A stretch of 64,000 nucleotides of DNA from Marinicella litoralis (GTDB lineage: Bacteria > Pseudomonadota > Gammaproteobacteria > Xanthomonadales > Marinicellaceae): contig NZ_NIHB01000007.1 in the NCBI RefSeq assembly GCF_002591915.1, positions 32,916 to 96,915 of the forward strand, written 5' to 3'. Shown one piece after another: positions 10,134-19,569 of this stretch; positions within the stretch are counted from its first letter, which is position 1; each line of letters starts with the position of its first letter. The notes under the pieces are model-generated. The model made no database searches, was not told the DNA's origin, and was given only the letters and a program-made list of their open reading frames with translations. A program made the position numbers and the translations under genes.

Positions 10134-10742
10134 CTACAATGTCTTTAAGACATCTAATGGACTTATTATATCCAGTTTATTAAGCAGTTGTGAGGTCTCA
10201 AACAAGGGTAAACCCATTATTCCAGAATAACTGCCACTGATGTGCTCGATCCACATCGCAGCATAACCTTGTATACCGTAAGAACCCGCTTTATCCATCG
10301 GCTCTCCAGTGGCTATATAAGCATGTATTTGTGCTTCATTAATTTTTGCAAACTTGACATCACTGCGATTCATCAACGAATGAACCTTACCCAGGTAAAC
10401 AACCGTCACTGCTGTATAGACCTGATGACTTGATCCTGACAGTTGATTCAATACAGCAAAAGCCTCATCAACACTTTGTGGCTTGCCCAAAATTCGATCG
10501 TGATGTACCACAGTGGTGTCTGCCGTTAGTATAGGCCACTTTATAGACACTTGGACTTGAGCTGCTTCGGCTTTTTCAATTGACATCCGATGGCAATATT
10601 GATCGGCAGGCTCATTGGGATAAGGTGTTTCATCGATATCCACCGCTTGCACCTGTACCTGCCAGCCTAACTGCTCTAGCAATTGTTTGCGCCTGGGTGA
10701 AGCTGACGCCAACATCAGGGTGGGATGGGTAGATTTATTCAC
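10134..10742 (-). CDS. maf: Maf-like nucleoside triphosphate pyrophosphatase
   Basis: Maf proteins hydrolyse non-canonical or excess nucleotides (dTTP/UTP in the YhdE subgroup) to the monophosphate, a house-cleaning role. The 202-residue protein starts with LMLASASPRRKQLLEQLGW, the family signature, and carries ADTTVV and the downstream KAGSYGIQG segment of the active site. It overlaps rlmH by 8 bases and is followed by rng, as in E. coli. The exact substrate group is inferred from the position beside rng. Confidence 0.94.
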   Translation of the reverse strand: MNKSTHPTLMLASASPRRKQLLEQLGWQVQVQAVDIDETPYPNEPADQYCHRMSIEKAEAAQVQVSIKWPILTADTTVVHHDRILGKPQSVDEAFAVLNQLSGSSHQVYTAVTVVYLGKVHSLMNRSDVKFAKINEAQIHAYIATGEPMDKAGSYGIQGYAAMWIEHISGSYSGIMGLPLFETSQLLNKLDIISPLDVLKTL

Positions 10743-11205
10743 GGTGATATGGATGGTTATTCAGCATGCTGTACGCTCGATAGATTTGTTCTGCCATAAT
10801 GACACGGACCAGCTGATGCGGAAATATTAATTTTGATAACGACCAAGTCTGTTTGGCCAGTTTTAAAATTGACTCATCTAGGCCGTCTGCACCACCAATG
10901 ATGAGATTGATGTCTTGCCCCTGCATTTGCCAATTCGCTAATTGTTGAGATAAAAAAGTCGTGCTGATAGACCGACCCTTTTCATCCAACGCAATGTTCA
11001 AGGCGCCAGGTTTAAGTTGTTTGGAAATTATCTGGGCTTCGTGTGACTTTATTTGAGCAATCGACAGGCCTTTTTGTCTCGAAACTGGGTTCAATTCAAC
11101 CAAATTTATTTTGAGGTGAGCGGGCAGTCGATCGTTGTAAGTTTGATAGGCAGCATTCACCCAATCTGGCATCTTATGCCCGAGTGAAAGCAAACTGATT
11201 TTCAT
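10735..11205 (-). CDS. rlmH: 23S rRNA pseudouridine-1915 N3-methyltransferase RlmH
   Basis: RlmH is a small SPOUT methyltransferase that uses SAM to methylate the pseudouridine at position 1915 of 23S rRNA on the assembled ribosome. At 156 residues it has the normal length. The SAM-binding knot is visible as LIIGGADGLDESIL, and the C-terminus ends LNNHPYHRE, the conserved family ending. It overlaps rsfS upstream by 4 bases (ATGA type) and maf downstream by 8 bases, so translation is probably coupled along rsfS-rlmH-maf. Confidence 0.97.
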   Translation of the reverse strand: MKISLLSLGHKMPDWVNAAYQTYNDRLPAHLKINLVELNPVSRQKGLSIAQIKSHEAQIISKQLKPGALNIALDEKGRSISTTFLSQQLANWQMQGQDINLIIGGADGLDESILKLAKQTWSLSKLIFPHQLVRVIMAEQIYRAYSMLNNHPYHRE

Positions 11206-11564
11206 TCTTCAGTTGATTCTTTGATGTCCCAAAGGCCTTCCAGATGATAAAACTCACGTGCTTCAACACTCATTACATGTAAAACCGCATCACCACAATC
11301 CACAATAATCCATTCATCAGAATTCATGCCTTCTGTACTGAGTATTTCACCACCATTTTCTTCAATCGCTGCGACTGCAGTTTCAGCCAAGTGTCTCATG
11401 TGTCGGTTTGAACTGCCGCTACAAATAATCATATAGTCAGTAACTGCAGTCAAATGACTGACAGGTAAAGTGATGACATTTTGCGCTTTGGCTGATTCGA
11501 CCGCTTGAGAGATGATTTCTGAAATTGAGTTGCTTGGGTTGGTATCTTCTATATTTTTTTGCAC
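11202..11564 (-). CDS. rsfS: Ribosomal silencing factor RsfS
   Basis: RsfS binds ribosomal protein uL14 and blocks subunit joining, which saves energy under starvation. The 120-residue protein has the family core SHLTAVTDYMIICSGSSNRH, DEWIIVDCGDAVLHVMS and REFYHLEGLW. The first possible start is GTG at 11564, with a stop codon right before it in frame, so this start is the only long option; no strong ribosome site is visible. It heads the minus-strand run that continues through rlmH, maf, rng, yhdP and tldD. The nadD gene that often precedes rsfS is not here. Confidence 0.95.
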   Translation of the reverse strand: MQKNIEDTNPSNSISEIISQAVESAKAQNVITLPVSHLTAVTDYMIICSGSSNRHMRHLAETAVAAIEENGGEILSTEGMNSDEWIIVDCGDAVLHVMSVEAREFYHLEGLWDIKESTEE

Positions 11565-11844
11565 AAATTAACAGTTTAATAAAACGGAGGCATTTTAACA
11601 TGTAAAACTTGAAAACATGAAATGCTTTTACTGATAAGTCGCAGCTATATGGACATTCCGAAGATTTAATTGAAAAATTTGTTGGTATTTCACCTCTTTT
11701 GCTGTCAACTCTTGTTAAACGCATCATTGAATATCAAATCATGAAAAAGACATCATCAGCTGCTTAGATGAAAAATCTATTCACGCGTTTCATGGAATTA
11801 TAACCCACAAATTGATACAATCTTCACACAGCCAAAGGCATCAT

Positions 11845-13998
11845 ATGACACTCCAAAACAACAAAATATACCCACCGATTAATATGTCAACACCTATCAG
11901 CAAGACGCCTTTGATTCAAAACGGCAGTGCCAACGCAAAAAGGAATGAAATCAAAGCCCATTTCATGAGTACCTATACACGGTATGAAAATTTATTTGAA
12001 TGCTTAGCCAATGACGAAGCCTATTACCTCAAACCTGAATCATTGCGCCACCCATTGATTTTCTATTTTGCCCACACCGCAGTCTTTTTTGTCAACAAAC
12101 TGCGAGTGGCTAAATTAATTGAACACAACATCAATGACGACATTGAGTCAATGATGGCCATTGGTGTCGATGAAATGTCTTGGGATGACTTGAATGATGG
12201 CAATTATCAGTGGCCCAGCGTTCAAGAAGTCAGAAATTATCGCAAGCATGTGAGTCAACTGGTGTTGAATTTAATTGATCAATTACCATTGACCTTGCCC
12301 ATTGGGTGGGATGACCCCTTTTGGATCATCTTGATGGGGATTGAACATGAACGGATTCACTTAGAAACTTCTTCGGTATTGATCAGACAATTGGACATCC
12401 ATCAGGTCAAACCTCACAGTGAATGGCCTCGATGTCAAAATGACAACCCTGTGGTTCAAAACAGCTTAATTCATATTGATGCTGGCACCATTCATCAAGG
12501 TCGCCAGCTGCCCAGCGAAACTTACGGCTGGGACAATGAGTATGGGAGTTTGGAGACTGAAGTCGCTGCTTTCAAAGCCAGTCAATATTTGGTTTCTAAT
12601 CACGAGTTTTTATCATTCATCGAAGATGGTGGCTATCAAGACATTCAATGGTGGACCGATGAAGGCTGGCAGTGGAAGCAATTCAAGCAAGCTGAACACC
12701 CCACGTTTTGGTTGAAAAAAGCAGGCCAATGGTATTACCGCAGTATGACAGAAGAGCTTCCCATGCCTTGGAGTTGGCCAGCCGATGTTAATTACCTTGA
12801 AGCCAAAGCTTTTTGTAATTGGTTAGCAGCTCGGACTGGAGAGCCCATCAGATTACCAACCGAAGCTGAATGGTTTCGCTTATACCAACACACCATCAAC
12901 ACCCACTATCCACATTGGGACCATACACCTGCCAACATTGATTTGGCTTATTTTGCCTCGTCTGTTCCCGTTGATCATTTTACTTTTGGCCAGGAGCAAT
13001 TTGGCGACGTTATTGGCAATGTGTGGCAATGGACAGAAACAGCCATCGATGGTTTTGCAGGTTTTCAAGTTCATCCAGCTTATGATGACTTCTCTGTACC
13101 CACCTTTGACGGCCAACACAACCTGATCAAAGGTGGCAGTTGGATCAGTACCGGTAATGAAGCCCATAAGGATTCAAGATACGCCTTTCGCAGGCATTTT
13201 TTTCAACACGCAGGATTTAGATACGTCGAATCGGAGCAACAAGTGAACCAAAATTTTAACACCTATGAAACGGATGAACTCATTTCTCAGTACCTCGAAT
13301 TTCATTATGGCAATGAATATTTCAATGTACCAAATTTCCCCAAAGCCTGTATAGATACTTTGATTCAATATGTTGATTTATCCGAACACAAACGCGCATT
13401 AGACTTAGGTTGTGCGGTAGGAAGGAGTTCTTTTGAGTTGGCGAAGTATTATGACCATGTTGATGCCCTGGATTTTTCTACGCGCTTTATTCGCAATGCC
13501 ATTAACTTGGTAGATCATGGTGAAGTTAAATACATGATTCCTACTGAAGGCGAACTGACTGAAGTCAAATCCTTCAGCTTGTCTACATTGGACTTGGGAG
13601 AAAAAGCCAACAACATCGAATTTGCACAAGGTGACGCCTGTAATTTAAAAGCCAAATATGATCATTATGATTTGATCTTTGCTGGCAATCTGATAGATCG
13701 GCTGTACCAACCCAAGCAGTTTTTGTCCAGCATCAAAGACCGCATCAATGCTGGTGGTTACCTGGTTATCACATCACCTTACACATGGCTGGAAGAATTC
13801 ACTGAAAAACAAAATTGGTTGGGTGGCGTTAAAATCAACGGTGAAAATCACACCACTTTGGACGCCCTTAAAGAACATCTAAAAGCAGATTTTGAATTGG
13901 TGGGTCTACCTCAGGATATACCCTTTGTGATCAGAGAGACAGCGCGAAAACATCAACACACAGTCGCTCAGTTAACAGTCTGGAAAAAACACAAATGA
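11845..13998 (+). CDS. ovoA: OvoA: 5-histidylcysteine sulfoxide synthase / mercaptohistidine N-methyltransferase
   Basis: OvoA makes the first and last steps of ovothiol A: iron-dependent coupling of cysteine to histidine with oxygen, then methylation of the thiol-imidazole. Domains in order are a DinB-like region (about 30-180), with the iron-site motif EHERIHLE, a formylglycine-generating-enzyme-like domain (about 200-450), with GNVWQWTE and IKGGSW, and a SAM methyltransferase (about 490-715), with ALDLGCAVGRSSFELA. I chose ATG 11845 because AAAGG lies 6 bases upstream; a TTG at 11812 is in frame but less likely. It overlaps the next gene by 4 bases, so the two form an operon. The three-domain layout matches known OvoA proteins. 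Confidence 0.93.
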   Translation: MTLQNNKIYPPINMSTPISKTPLIQNGSANAKRNEIKAHFMSTYTRYENLFECLANDEAYYLKPESLRHPLIFYFAHTAVFFVNKLRVAKLIEHNINDDIESMMAIGVDEMSWDDLNDGNYQWPSVQEVRNYRKHVSQLVLNLIDQLPLTLPIGWDDPFWIILMGIEHERIHLETSSVLIRQLDIHQVKPHSEWPRCQNDNPVVQNSLIHIDAGTIHQGRQLPSETYGWDNEYGSLETEVAAFKASQYLVSNHEFLSFIEDGGYQDIQWWTDEGWQWKQFKQAEHPTFWLKKAGQWYYRSMTEELPMPWSWPADVNYLEAKAFCNWLAARTGEPIRLPTEAEWFRLYQHTINTHYPHWDHTPANIDLAYFASSVPVDHFTFGQEQFGDVIGNVWQWTETAIDGFAGFQVHPAYDDFSVPTFDGQHNLIKGGSWISTGNEAHKDSRYAFRRHFFQHAGFRYVESEQQVNQNFNTYETDELISQYLEFHYGNEYFNVPNFPKACIDTLIQYVDLSEHKRALDLGCAVGRSSFELAKYYDHVDALDFSTRFIRNAINLVDHGEVKYMIPTEGELTEVKSFSLSTLDLGEKANNIEFAQGDACNLKAKYDHYDLIFAGNLIDRLYQPKQFLSSIKDRINAGGYLVITSPYTWLEEFTEKQNWLGGVKINGENHTTLDALKEHLKADFELVGLPQDIPFVIRETARKHQHTVAQLTVWKKHK

Positions 13999-15095
13999 AT
14001 TTCGAGCCGTTTAAGATGGCTCAATTCAGTGGCCAATGGCCAGCTGGATCATTACACAATATGCACAGCAGCAACCCACAACCAATGACATGGGATGAAG
14101 TGGCTGAATTGACTCAAGTTGATGTGGTGGCTGTGCTTAAAAATGCGCCCTTAGGTTATGAGTCCTCACAAGGCAATGAAAAATTACGCCATAGCCTAAG
14201 TCTTCATTATCACAAGCAAATAAAAACCAATGACATTGTGCTTACTTCAGGCGCACAAGAAGGGATATTTTTAACCATGCATGCTTTGTTGGATCCGGGT
14301 GATCATGTGGTGGTTATAACGCCTTGTTTTGAACCTTTACACAAAGTGGCACATGATTTGGGTGCAAAGGTCAGTACCTGTCAATTAAAACCCCAAGATC
14401 AATGGCGTATAGATTGGCCTGCTTTGACTTCATGTTTAAAACCAGAAACCAAGTTATTGATTATCAATTTTCCACATAACCCAACCGGCTCACACATCAG
14501 TTCTGCTGATTTACAACGCATCGTTGAATTGTGTGAAAAGAACCATTGTTGGCTGTTTTCAGACGAAGTGTTTCGCGGCTTGGAACACCAAGTCAAGCAC
14601 AGATTAACTTCAGCAGCTGATTTGTACCACAAAGCCATAGCCATTGGGGTGGTATCAAAAGCCTTGGGGTTACCAGGCATCAGGGTGGGGTGGGTTTCTA
14701 CGCAAAATCAGTCATTGGTCGATAAAATCATGGTGATAAAATCACACCTTTCCATTTGTCAAAGCAGTTTAGATGCACAGTTGTGTCAAACACTGGTTCC
14801 ACACAGCGAACGTTTGTGGCAAAGGCATGTTGAAATCATCAAAACCAATAAAGCACTTGTAGAAAAATATTTAGATGGCCACTCACAACTTCACTGGCAC
14901 CCGCCACAAGCTTCGGCAACTGGCTTCGTCCAATTGAAAAACAAAGTGGCCGCAGGGTTTGTTGATGATTTAGCCAAGCAATCATCCATCATGGTGATGC
15001 CCAACGAGGTCTTTCTGACGCAACAACAAGGATTCAGGTTAACCCTGGGCCAAAAAGGGTCGGCTTCCCTGTTGTCGACAATTATGAAGCCCTAA
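13995..15095 (+). CDS. ovoB: PLP-dependent enzyme, probable OvoB sulfoxide lyase
   Basis: This 366-residue fold-type I PLP enzyme resembles class I/II aminotransferases. The PLP lysine is in VVSKALGLPGIRVGW (near residue 224), with the NFPHNPTGS motif before it and the DEVFRGLE aspartate between. In ovothiol synthesis OvoB is a PLP-dependent lyase that cleaves the OvoA sulfoxide product to 5-thiohistidine. The ATGA overlap with ovoA and the absence of another candidate make this role likely. Family alone cannot separate it from a general aminotransferase or cysteine-conjugate lyase. Its end overlaps the converging diguanylate cyclase gene by 14 bases. Confidence 0.78.
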   Translation: MNFEPFKMAQFSGQWPAGSLHNMHSSNPQPMTWDEVAELTQVDVVAVLKNAPLGYESSQGNEKLRHSLSLHYHKQIKTNDIVLTSGAQEGIFLTMHALLDPGDHVVVITPCFEPLHKVAHDLGAKVSTCQLKPQDQWRIDWPALTSCLKPETKLLIINFPHNPTGSHISSADLQRIVELCEKNHCWLFSDEVFRGLEHQVKHRLTSAADLYHKAIAIGVVSKALGLPGIRVGWVSTQNQSLVDKIMVIKSHLSICQSSLDAQLCQTLVPHSERLWQRHVEIIKTNKALVEKYLDGHSQLHWHPPQASATGFVQLKNKVAAGFVDDLAKQSSIMVMPNEVFLTQQQGFRLTLGQKGSASLLSTIMKP

Positions 15096-16887
15096 CCACA
15101 GCGTTACCTTTGAGCAATGAAGCATAGGAAACAACCTGATTGCGGCCTTTGTTTTTTGCTTCAAACAAAGCCAAGTCAGCGTGGGTCAACAACATCGAAG
15201 TCTTATAACCAGAAAACCCATTGCTGCTGATGCCAAAGCTGGCTGTGATGTTGAAACTGGCACCAGAAGGTGAGCAGTCTAATTCGGTGATCGCTAGGCG
15301 CATTTTTTCCATCAAAGCAATCATTTTCTGGTGAGTGATTCCAGGCGAAACAATACAAAATTCTTCGCCGCCTAAGCGTGCAATCATGATGTCGTGATCA
15401 GCTACATTTTCACAGGTAATGATGACTTCCCGCAACACCCAGTCACCGACTAAATGGCCATGCTGGTCGTTGACATTTTTAAAATGATCCAAGTCCATGA
15501 TGGCTAAATTAATGGGCTCTTGCTTTTCCTTACAGCTTGCCATCATTTGTTTCATTCGTTCTTCAAATGCTTTGCGGGTAAAGACTTTGGTCAGATGGTC
15601 AATTTCCGCCACTTCTTTAAAATAATCATGTCTTTTCTTGATTTTATAAGTCCAGACACCTAACAACAGCAAAACACTGACAATCAACAACATCATCAAT
15701 TGTTGCTTTTTCGCGGTTTCAACTGACAGCCTATTTTCTAACACCAACAGTTTATTGTTTTGATTCAATTGCTCAATCTGTAATTCTTGCGCTAAGTTGG
15801 CATGTTTGACACGATAATAAGCTACTTGGGTCGCCAATTTTCGTTCAAACACAGCCTTTTCAATCTCATTTTTCTTGGCTAAAAATAAATAAGCGGGTTG
15901 CATCGTATTGGCTTCCAGACTTAATTGAATCAGTACATTGAGCGCTAAAATCAACTGCTCTGACTCTCCAATACTGATGTTTTCTGCAATGGCCAATTTT
16001 CCATAGGACATGGCTTGCTTATTCATATCAGCAATCCAATACATATGCGCCATCAAGGCATGGTAATACACTTTGATGTTTTTAAATTGTGTTTTAATGA
16101 CCTCATCTTCTAAAGACTCCAGTGTATCAACTGCTTGCAGTGCCTGAGCCGAATCATGGCTGTCTTTTTGAGGAAATTGATAGCGAACTTGATCTAATTG
16201 TAAGAACAGCGAGGCAATGTGATTTTCAACCGCTTCACAGCGTTCAATGGCTTGTTCAATTTCATTGATGTACTCAGCGCCCTTTCCTTGCCTCATCAAT
16301 ATTCTGTATTTGTTAAAACCACCCATGCATTTGTCATCTTCAGTAAAATCACCTGAGATCAGCAAGTCTGCGTATTTTAAGGCAATTTCATCTTGATTCA
16401 TTAAGCGATACGAAATGGCAGCCACGTTATTGGTCAGTGACCTCAGGTAATCATCTTCTGTATTTTCTGTGATCTGAATCGCTGTGTTCAAATTTTTCAG
16501 CGCAGGTTCAAAATCACCTGTTATGACTTGTAGGTTCGCCAGAAACTGAACAACCCTGGCTTTGTATTCAGGTGTCTCACACAGTGCCTTGGTTTGCTTC
16601 AATGCATTGATTGATTGGGAGTAATCACCTTTATAACTTTCTTTATAAATAGACAAGTATTGATACAGACATTGCTCATCGGCTGACATGGTCGCCATCA
16701 ATGGTTGCATGGCTTCTAACTTAGCTCCAAACTCATCTTGTTGTACTTTTCGGATTTTCTCCAAATCAATGAGCTGGGCTTCCAATTGATTGATGTTTGG
16801 ATTTTGCTCACTGTCATTGATTTCGGCATAAGCAGGAGCAAAGGCCATAAAACCAGCGATTAAGAATTGTTTGAATGATTTAACCAT
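15082..16887 (-). CDS. TPR sensor diguanylate cyclase (copy 1)
   Basis: This 601-residue protein should make the second messenger c-di-GMP. It has a signal peptide or anchor (residues 1-21), a long helical TPR-like region of about 350 residues that should be periplasmic, a coiled stretch, one transmembrane helix (about 397-415) and a cytoplasmic GGDEF domain. The active-site motif is ARLGGEEFCIV, with IMDLDHFKNVND before it, so it looks catalytically intact. I see no RxxD inhibitory site just before GGEEF. Its closest visible relative is the gene at 17749-19545. It follows the peptide gene at 16945 by 57 bases, and that pairing is repeated at the second copy, so the sensor may respond to the peptide product. 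That link is an inference. Confidence 0.88.
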   Translation of the reverse strand: MVKSFKQFLIAGFMAFAPAYAEINDSEQNPNINQLEAQLIDLEKIRKVQQDEFGAKLEAMQPLMATMSADEQCLYQYLSIYKESYKGDYSQSINALKQTKALCETPEYKARVVQFLANLQVITGDFEPALKNLNTAIQITENTEDDYLRSLTNNVAAISYRLMNQDEIALKYADLLISGDFTEDDKCMGGFNKYRILMRQGKGAEYINEIEQAIERCEAVENHIASLFLQLDQVRYQFPQKDSHDSAQALQAVDTLESLEDEVIKTQFKNIKVYYHALMAHMYWIADMNKQAMSYGKLAIAENISIGESEQLILALNVLIQLSLEANTMQPAYLFLAKKNEIEKAVFERKLATQVAYYRVKHANLAQELQIEQLNQNNKLLVLENRLSVETAKKQQLMMLLIVSVLLLLGVWTYKIKKRHDYFKEVAEIDHLTKVFTRKAFEERMKQMMASCKEKQEPINLAIMDLDHFKNVNDQHGHLVGDWVLREVIITCENVADHDIMIARLGGEEFCIVSPGITHQKMIALMEKMRLAITELDCSPSGASFNITASFGISSNGFSGYKTSMLLTHADLALFEAKNKGRNQVVSYASLLKGNAVVRAS

Positions 16888-16944
16888 TAAATAAAAAGTG
16901 CCCGTGAATTTTCAAAGGCACTGTGTCATGATATTGAATTGATA

Positions 16945-17106
16945 TCAATCGTCGTCATCACCAGGATGGTGTGCACACTTAAGCTCGTTGTCTAGCGATA
17001 ACAACTGCTGCACTTGATCATCCGATAATTGACTTGCAATCTGGTTATTTTGATGAACAGAGTCGGTTTGACCTATGTTTTCTAATATTTTTACTGGTTT
17101 ATTCAT
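16945..17106 (-). CDS. Putative borosin-type precursor peptide 1 (53 residues)
   Basis: This short gene is easily missed. I chose ATG 17106 because AGAGGTG lies just upstream; a longer frame to 17160 has no such site. The peptide has a leader with LENIGQTDSVHQ, a helical middle (SDDQVQQLLSLD) and an end NELKCAHHPGDDDD. The peptide at 19570 shares LE-x-IGQT-x-S-x-x-Q, then N-(D/E)-L-x-C, then P followed by four or more Asp, so the two are related. Both sit directly before a TPR-GGDEF gene, and the same run contains a borosin-type peptide N-methyltransferase. I infer a modified-peptide precursor whose core lies around the cysteine. This core is less hydrophobic than that of peptide 2, so it may be diverged or a poorer substrate. 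Confidence 0.72.
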   Translation of the reverse strand: MNKPVKILENIGQTDSVHQNNQIASQLSDDQVQQLLSLDNELKCAHHPGDDDD

Positions 17107-17182
17107 AACACCTCTATTGTGATTTTTAAAAATAAATTGCTGGCACCTCAATGCCAACAATCAATCTATTCTAACATCAATT

Positions 17183-17731
17183 TTATCGAAAATTCGAATC
17201 AATCCATGACGACTTTTCGATTGACCATTCTTGAGATAACTGTTGATTAACACCGGCTTTAATTTGCCTGCCTTTAAGTAATTTTAAGTACTCATTGGCT
17301 GCATTTGCAGCCACATTATTTATTTGACAAAATGCATATACCACATCAATTTTAAAATCTTCAAAAGCCGCACTTATCATCATCTTTTTGCTTTGATGCC
17401 CCCAATACTGACGTCGCCAATCGGGAGATATCATGATGCCAACTTCAGCAACACCCCGGTTATTTTGATCAAACCATGTCAAACCAGTGATACCAATTTT
17501 ATCTTGCTTATCCCCATGAACAATCACATAAGTCAGATGATGAGGATCTGGTGTCTGCATGACTTTGATTGTTTCATGCAATTGTTTATTGGCCTGGGCT
17601 TTAGTTAAGGGCCTGCCTATGTATTGCATGATGTCTTGATTGCTATACATTGCATAAAAGAAATCCATATCCGATTCATCCAAGGGCTTAAGGATGATTG
17701 GAACATTTGGCTTTGAGATGACAGAACGCAA
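17183..17731 (-). CDS. GNAT-family N-acetyltransferase (copy 1)
   Basis: This 182-residue protein has the GNAT fold, which moves an acetyl group from acetyl-CoA to an amine. The acetyl-CoA loop appears in the ISPDWRRQYWGHQSKKMM region, and INNVAANAANEYLKLL is the usual helix-4 region. It is related to the gene at 20584: both start LKPL-x-E-x-D, then IM-x-x-IG-x-x-LT-x-x-QAN. The start is TTG at 17731; no ATG is in frame near it and the ribosome site is poor, so coupling to the gene ending 17 bases upstream is likely. It lies between diguanylate cyclase 2 and peptide 1. Substrate unknown; acetylation of the modified peptide is one option. Confidence 0.85.
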   Translation of the reverse strand: MRSVISKPNVPIILKPLDESDMDFFYAMYSNQDIMQYIGRPLTKAQANKQLHETIKVMQTPDPHHLTYVIVHGDKQDKIGITGLTWFDQNNRGVAEVGIMISPDWRRQYWGHQSKKMMISAAFEDFKIDVVYAFCQINNVAANAANEYLKLLKGRQIKAGVNQQLSQEWSIEKSSWIDSNFR

Positions 17732-17748
17732 TTGACTGAAAAATGGAA

Positions 17749-19545
17749 CTATGTCCTACCCTGTAATGTTTTGAATTTGACCACCTGATTGCGACCGTGT
17801 TTTTTGGCATCAAACAAAGCCACATCGGCATGGGTTAATAACAGTGGCAAAGAATAACCTGAAGTCACTGACGAAGTGTAGCCAAAACTGGCTGTGACTG
17901 AAAGTTTAGCGCCTGACTCTGAACAATCCAAAGTTTCAATGGCAGAACGCATCATTTCTAATTTGTTTCGCATCGTTTCACAATCCACATCCGCCATCAC
18001 AATACAAAATTCCTCACCACCCAAGCGCGCTAAAATCATATTTTCCTCGACCAATTCTTTGATGGCATAAACGACGTTTTTCAACACCCAGTCACCAATC
18101 AGATGGCCATGACTGTCATTGACGTTCTTGAACAAATCTAAATCCATGATGGCTATATTGATGGGGCTGTTGGTTTTTTCACAATTTTCCAATTGGACTT
18201 TTACTTGTTCCTCGAATGCTTTGCGAGTTAACACCTTGGTCAAATGATCAATTTCTGACACGTCTCTGAAATAATCATGCCTTTTCTTGATTTTGAATAG
18301 CCATAAAACCATCATAGCCAAAACAGTTAAAATCAATAAAATGATCAACCTTTGGTTATTGGCTTCTTGGTTAGCTAACTTTTTCTCAAGTTCCAACACT
18401 TCTTTTTGCCGGTTCAATTGCTCTATTTCAAAAACCTTGGCTAAATTTGAATGCTTAACCGCCATAAACGCCATCTGCTTGGCTTGTGTTTCGTCATACA
18501 TACTCAATTGAGTTTTGTTTATTTTCTTCAAATAATTATATGAAGATTGGAAGTCTCCATTGTCCTTAGAAACCTTCTCCAACACCTCCAATGCCATAAT
18601 CAGTTGTTCAGTATTTCCTAAATCTTGATTCAACTTCAATGCATTTAAAGCATGACTCTGAGCCAACTTATTTTCACTCTTAAACCAATAAAATTTAGCT
18701 TTAATCGCAGCGAATATACCAAGTATGTTTTTATAAGGACTGTTTTGAATTTCTGCATCAATGTTACGAATTTCAGCTTCAATTTCGCCCAATGCATTTT
18801 CATCCAATCTGTCCTGAGCCAATTTCCATTTAATGTTATCTAAAATTAAGAATTGACTGTATAACAAATTACCACTGCTTTTACATTGTCCAGACATCTC
18901 TTTAATTTCAGAAAATTCTTTTGGTGGGTTATTACCATCTAAATGATGCACATTACTGCTGTAATGCAAATGACACAAATTTTTATCTGTCGGTTCAAGG
19001 TTGTACAAAAGTTCAGAATACTTAACACCTAACTCTCTTTGATCCAATAAATTATAAACAATAGCTGCCGCTGAATAAGCTAACGTTTTGGTTGTTGTAT
19101 CAGCTGTTTGTTCGGCATTTTGGATCACCAAATCAATATGATTAGAAGCTTTTAAATAATTTCCACCAATCACAGATATATTAGCAATCAAGGCATTCAG
19201 CCTTACCCTTACTCTTAAATCATCACAGCTTGGAATCAAATTTTCCATTACCTTAATTGCTTGCTTAGATTCTCCTTTAAATGCTTTTTGATATGCCCTT
19301 AAAAATGCATAATGACATTGTTGATAAGATGACATTTTCATTTGTTCAAAAGCCAATGCATCTAAACCATCACCAAATAATTGAGGATTGTTAATTCTCA
19401 ACGATTCCAGCCTTAATAATTCATCAGTGATGTATTGCGGTTCACCAGATGATTTTACTGAAATTTGAGCAAAAGAAGTACAGACACACAAAAAGAGCAT
19501 GAAAACTAAACATGCTCTTCTATTCCAATCTATCTCTTGAATCAT
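17749..19545 (-). CDS. TPR sensor diguanylate cyclase (copy 2)
   Basis: This 598-residue protein has the same plan as the gene at 15082: N-terminal signal or anchor (about 8-26), periplasmic TPR-like region, coiled coil, one transmembrane helix (about 400-418) and a GGDEF domain with ARLGGEEFCIV. The stretches KIKKRHDYF, SEIDHLTKVLTRKAFEE and NVNDSHGHLIGDWVL are nearly identical in both, while the sensor halves are much more divergent. This suggests duplication followed by sensor divergence. It follows peptide gene 2 by 24 bases and ends 17 bases before GNAT copy 1. It should be an active c-di-GMP synthase. What the periplasmic half senses is not known. Confidence 0.88.
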   Translation of the reverse strand: MIQEIDWNRRACLVFMLFLCVCTSFAQISVKSSGEPQYITDELLRLESLRINNPQLFGDGLDALAFEQMKMSSYQQCHYAFLRAYQKAFKGESKQAIKVMENLIPSCDDLRVRVRLNALIANISVIGGNYLKASNHIDLVIQNAEQTADTTTKTLAYSAAAIVYNLLDQRELGVKYSELLYNLEPTDKNLCHLHYSSNVHHLDGNNPPKEFSEIKEMSGQCKSSGNLLYSQFLILDNIKWKLAQDRLDENALGEIEAEIRNIDAEIQNSPYKNILGIFAAIKAKFYWFKSENKLAQSHALNALKLNQDLGNTEQLIMALEVLEKVSKDNGDFQSSYNYLKKINKTQLSMYDETQAKQMAFMAVKHSNLAKVFEIEQLNRQKEVLELEKKLANQEANNQRLIILLILTVLAMMVLWLFKIKKRHDYFRDVSEIDHLTKVLTRKAFEEQVKVQLENCEKTNSPINIAIMDLDLFKNVNDSHGHLIGDWVLKNVVYAIKELVEENMILARLGGEEFCIVMADVDCETMRNKLEMMRSAIETLDCSESGAKLSVTASFGYTSSVTSGYSLPLLLTHADVALFDAKKHGRNQVVKFKTLQGRT

Positions 19546-19569
19546 TAATACGTTCTAACGAGTGGTTGG

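Noticed and set aside
11621..11767. Open plus-strand frame of 48 codons upstream of ovoA, reading like a protein fragment.
   Set aside because: It has no start codon with a ribosome site, ends well before ovoA and matches no family I know. Chance or an old remnant is more likely than a gene.
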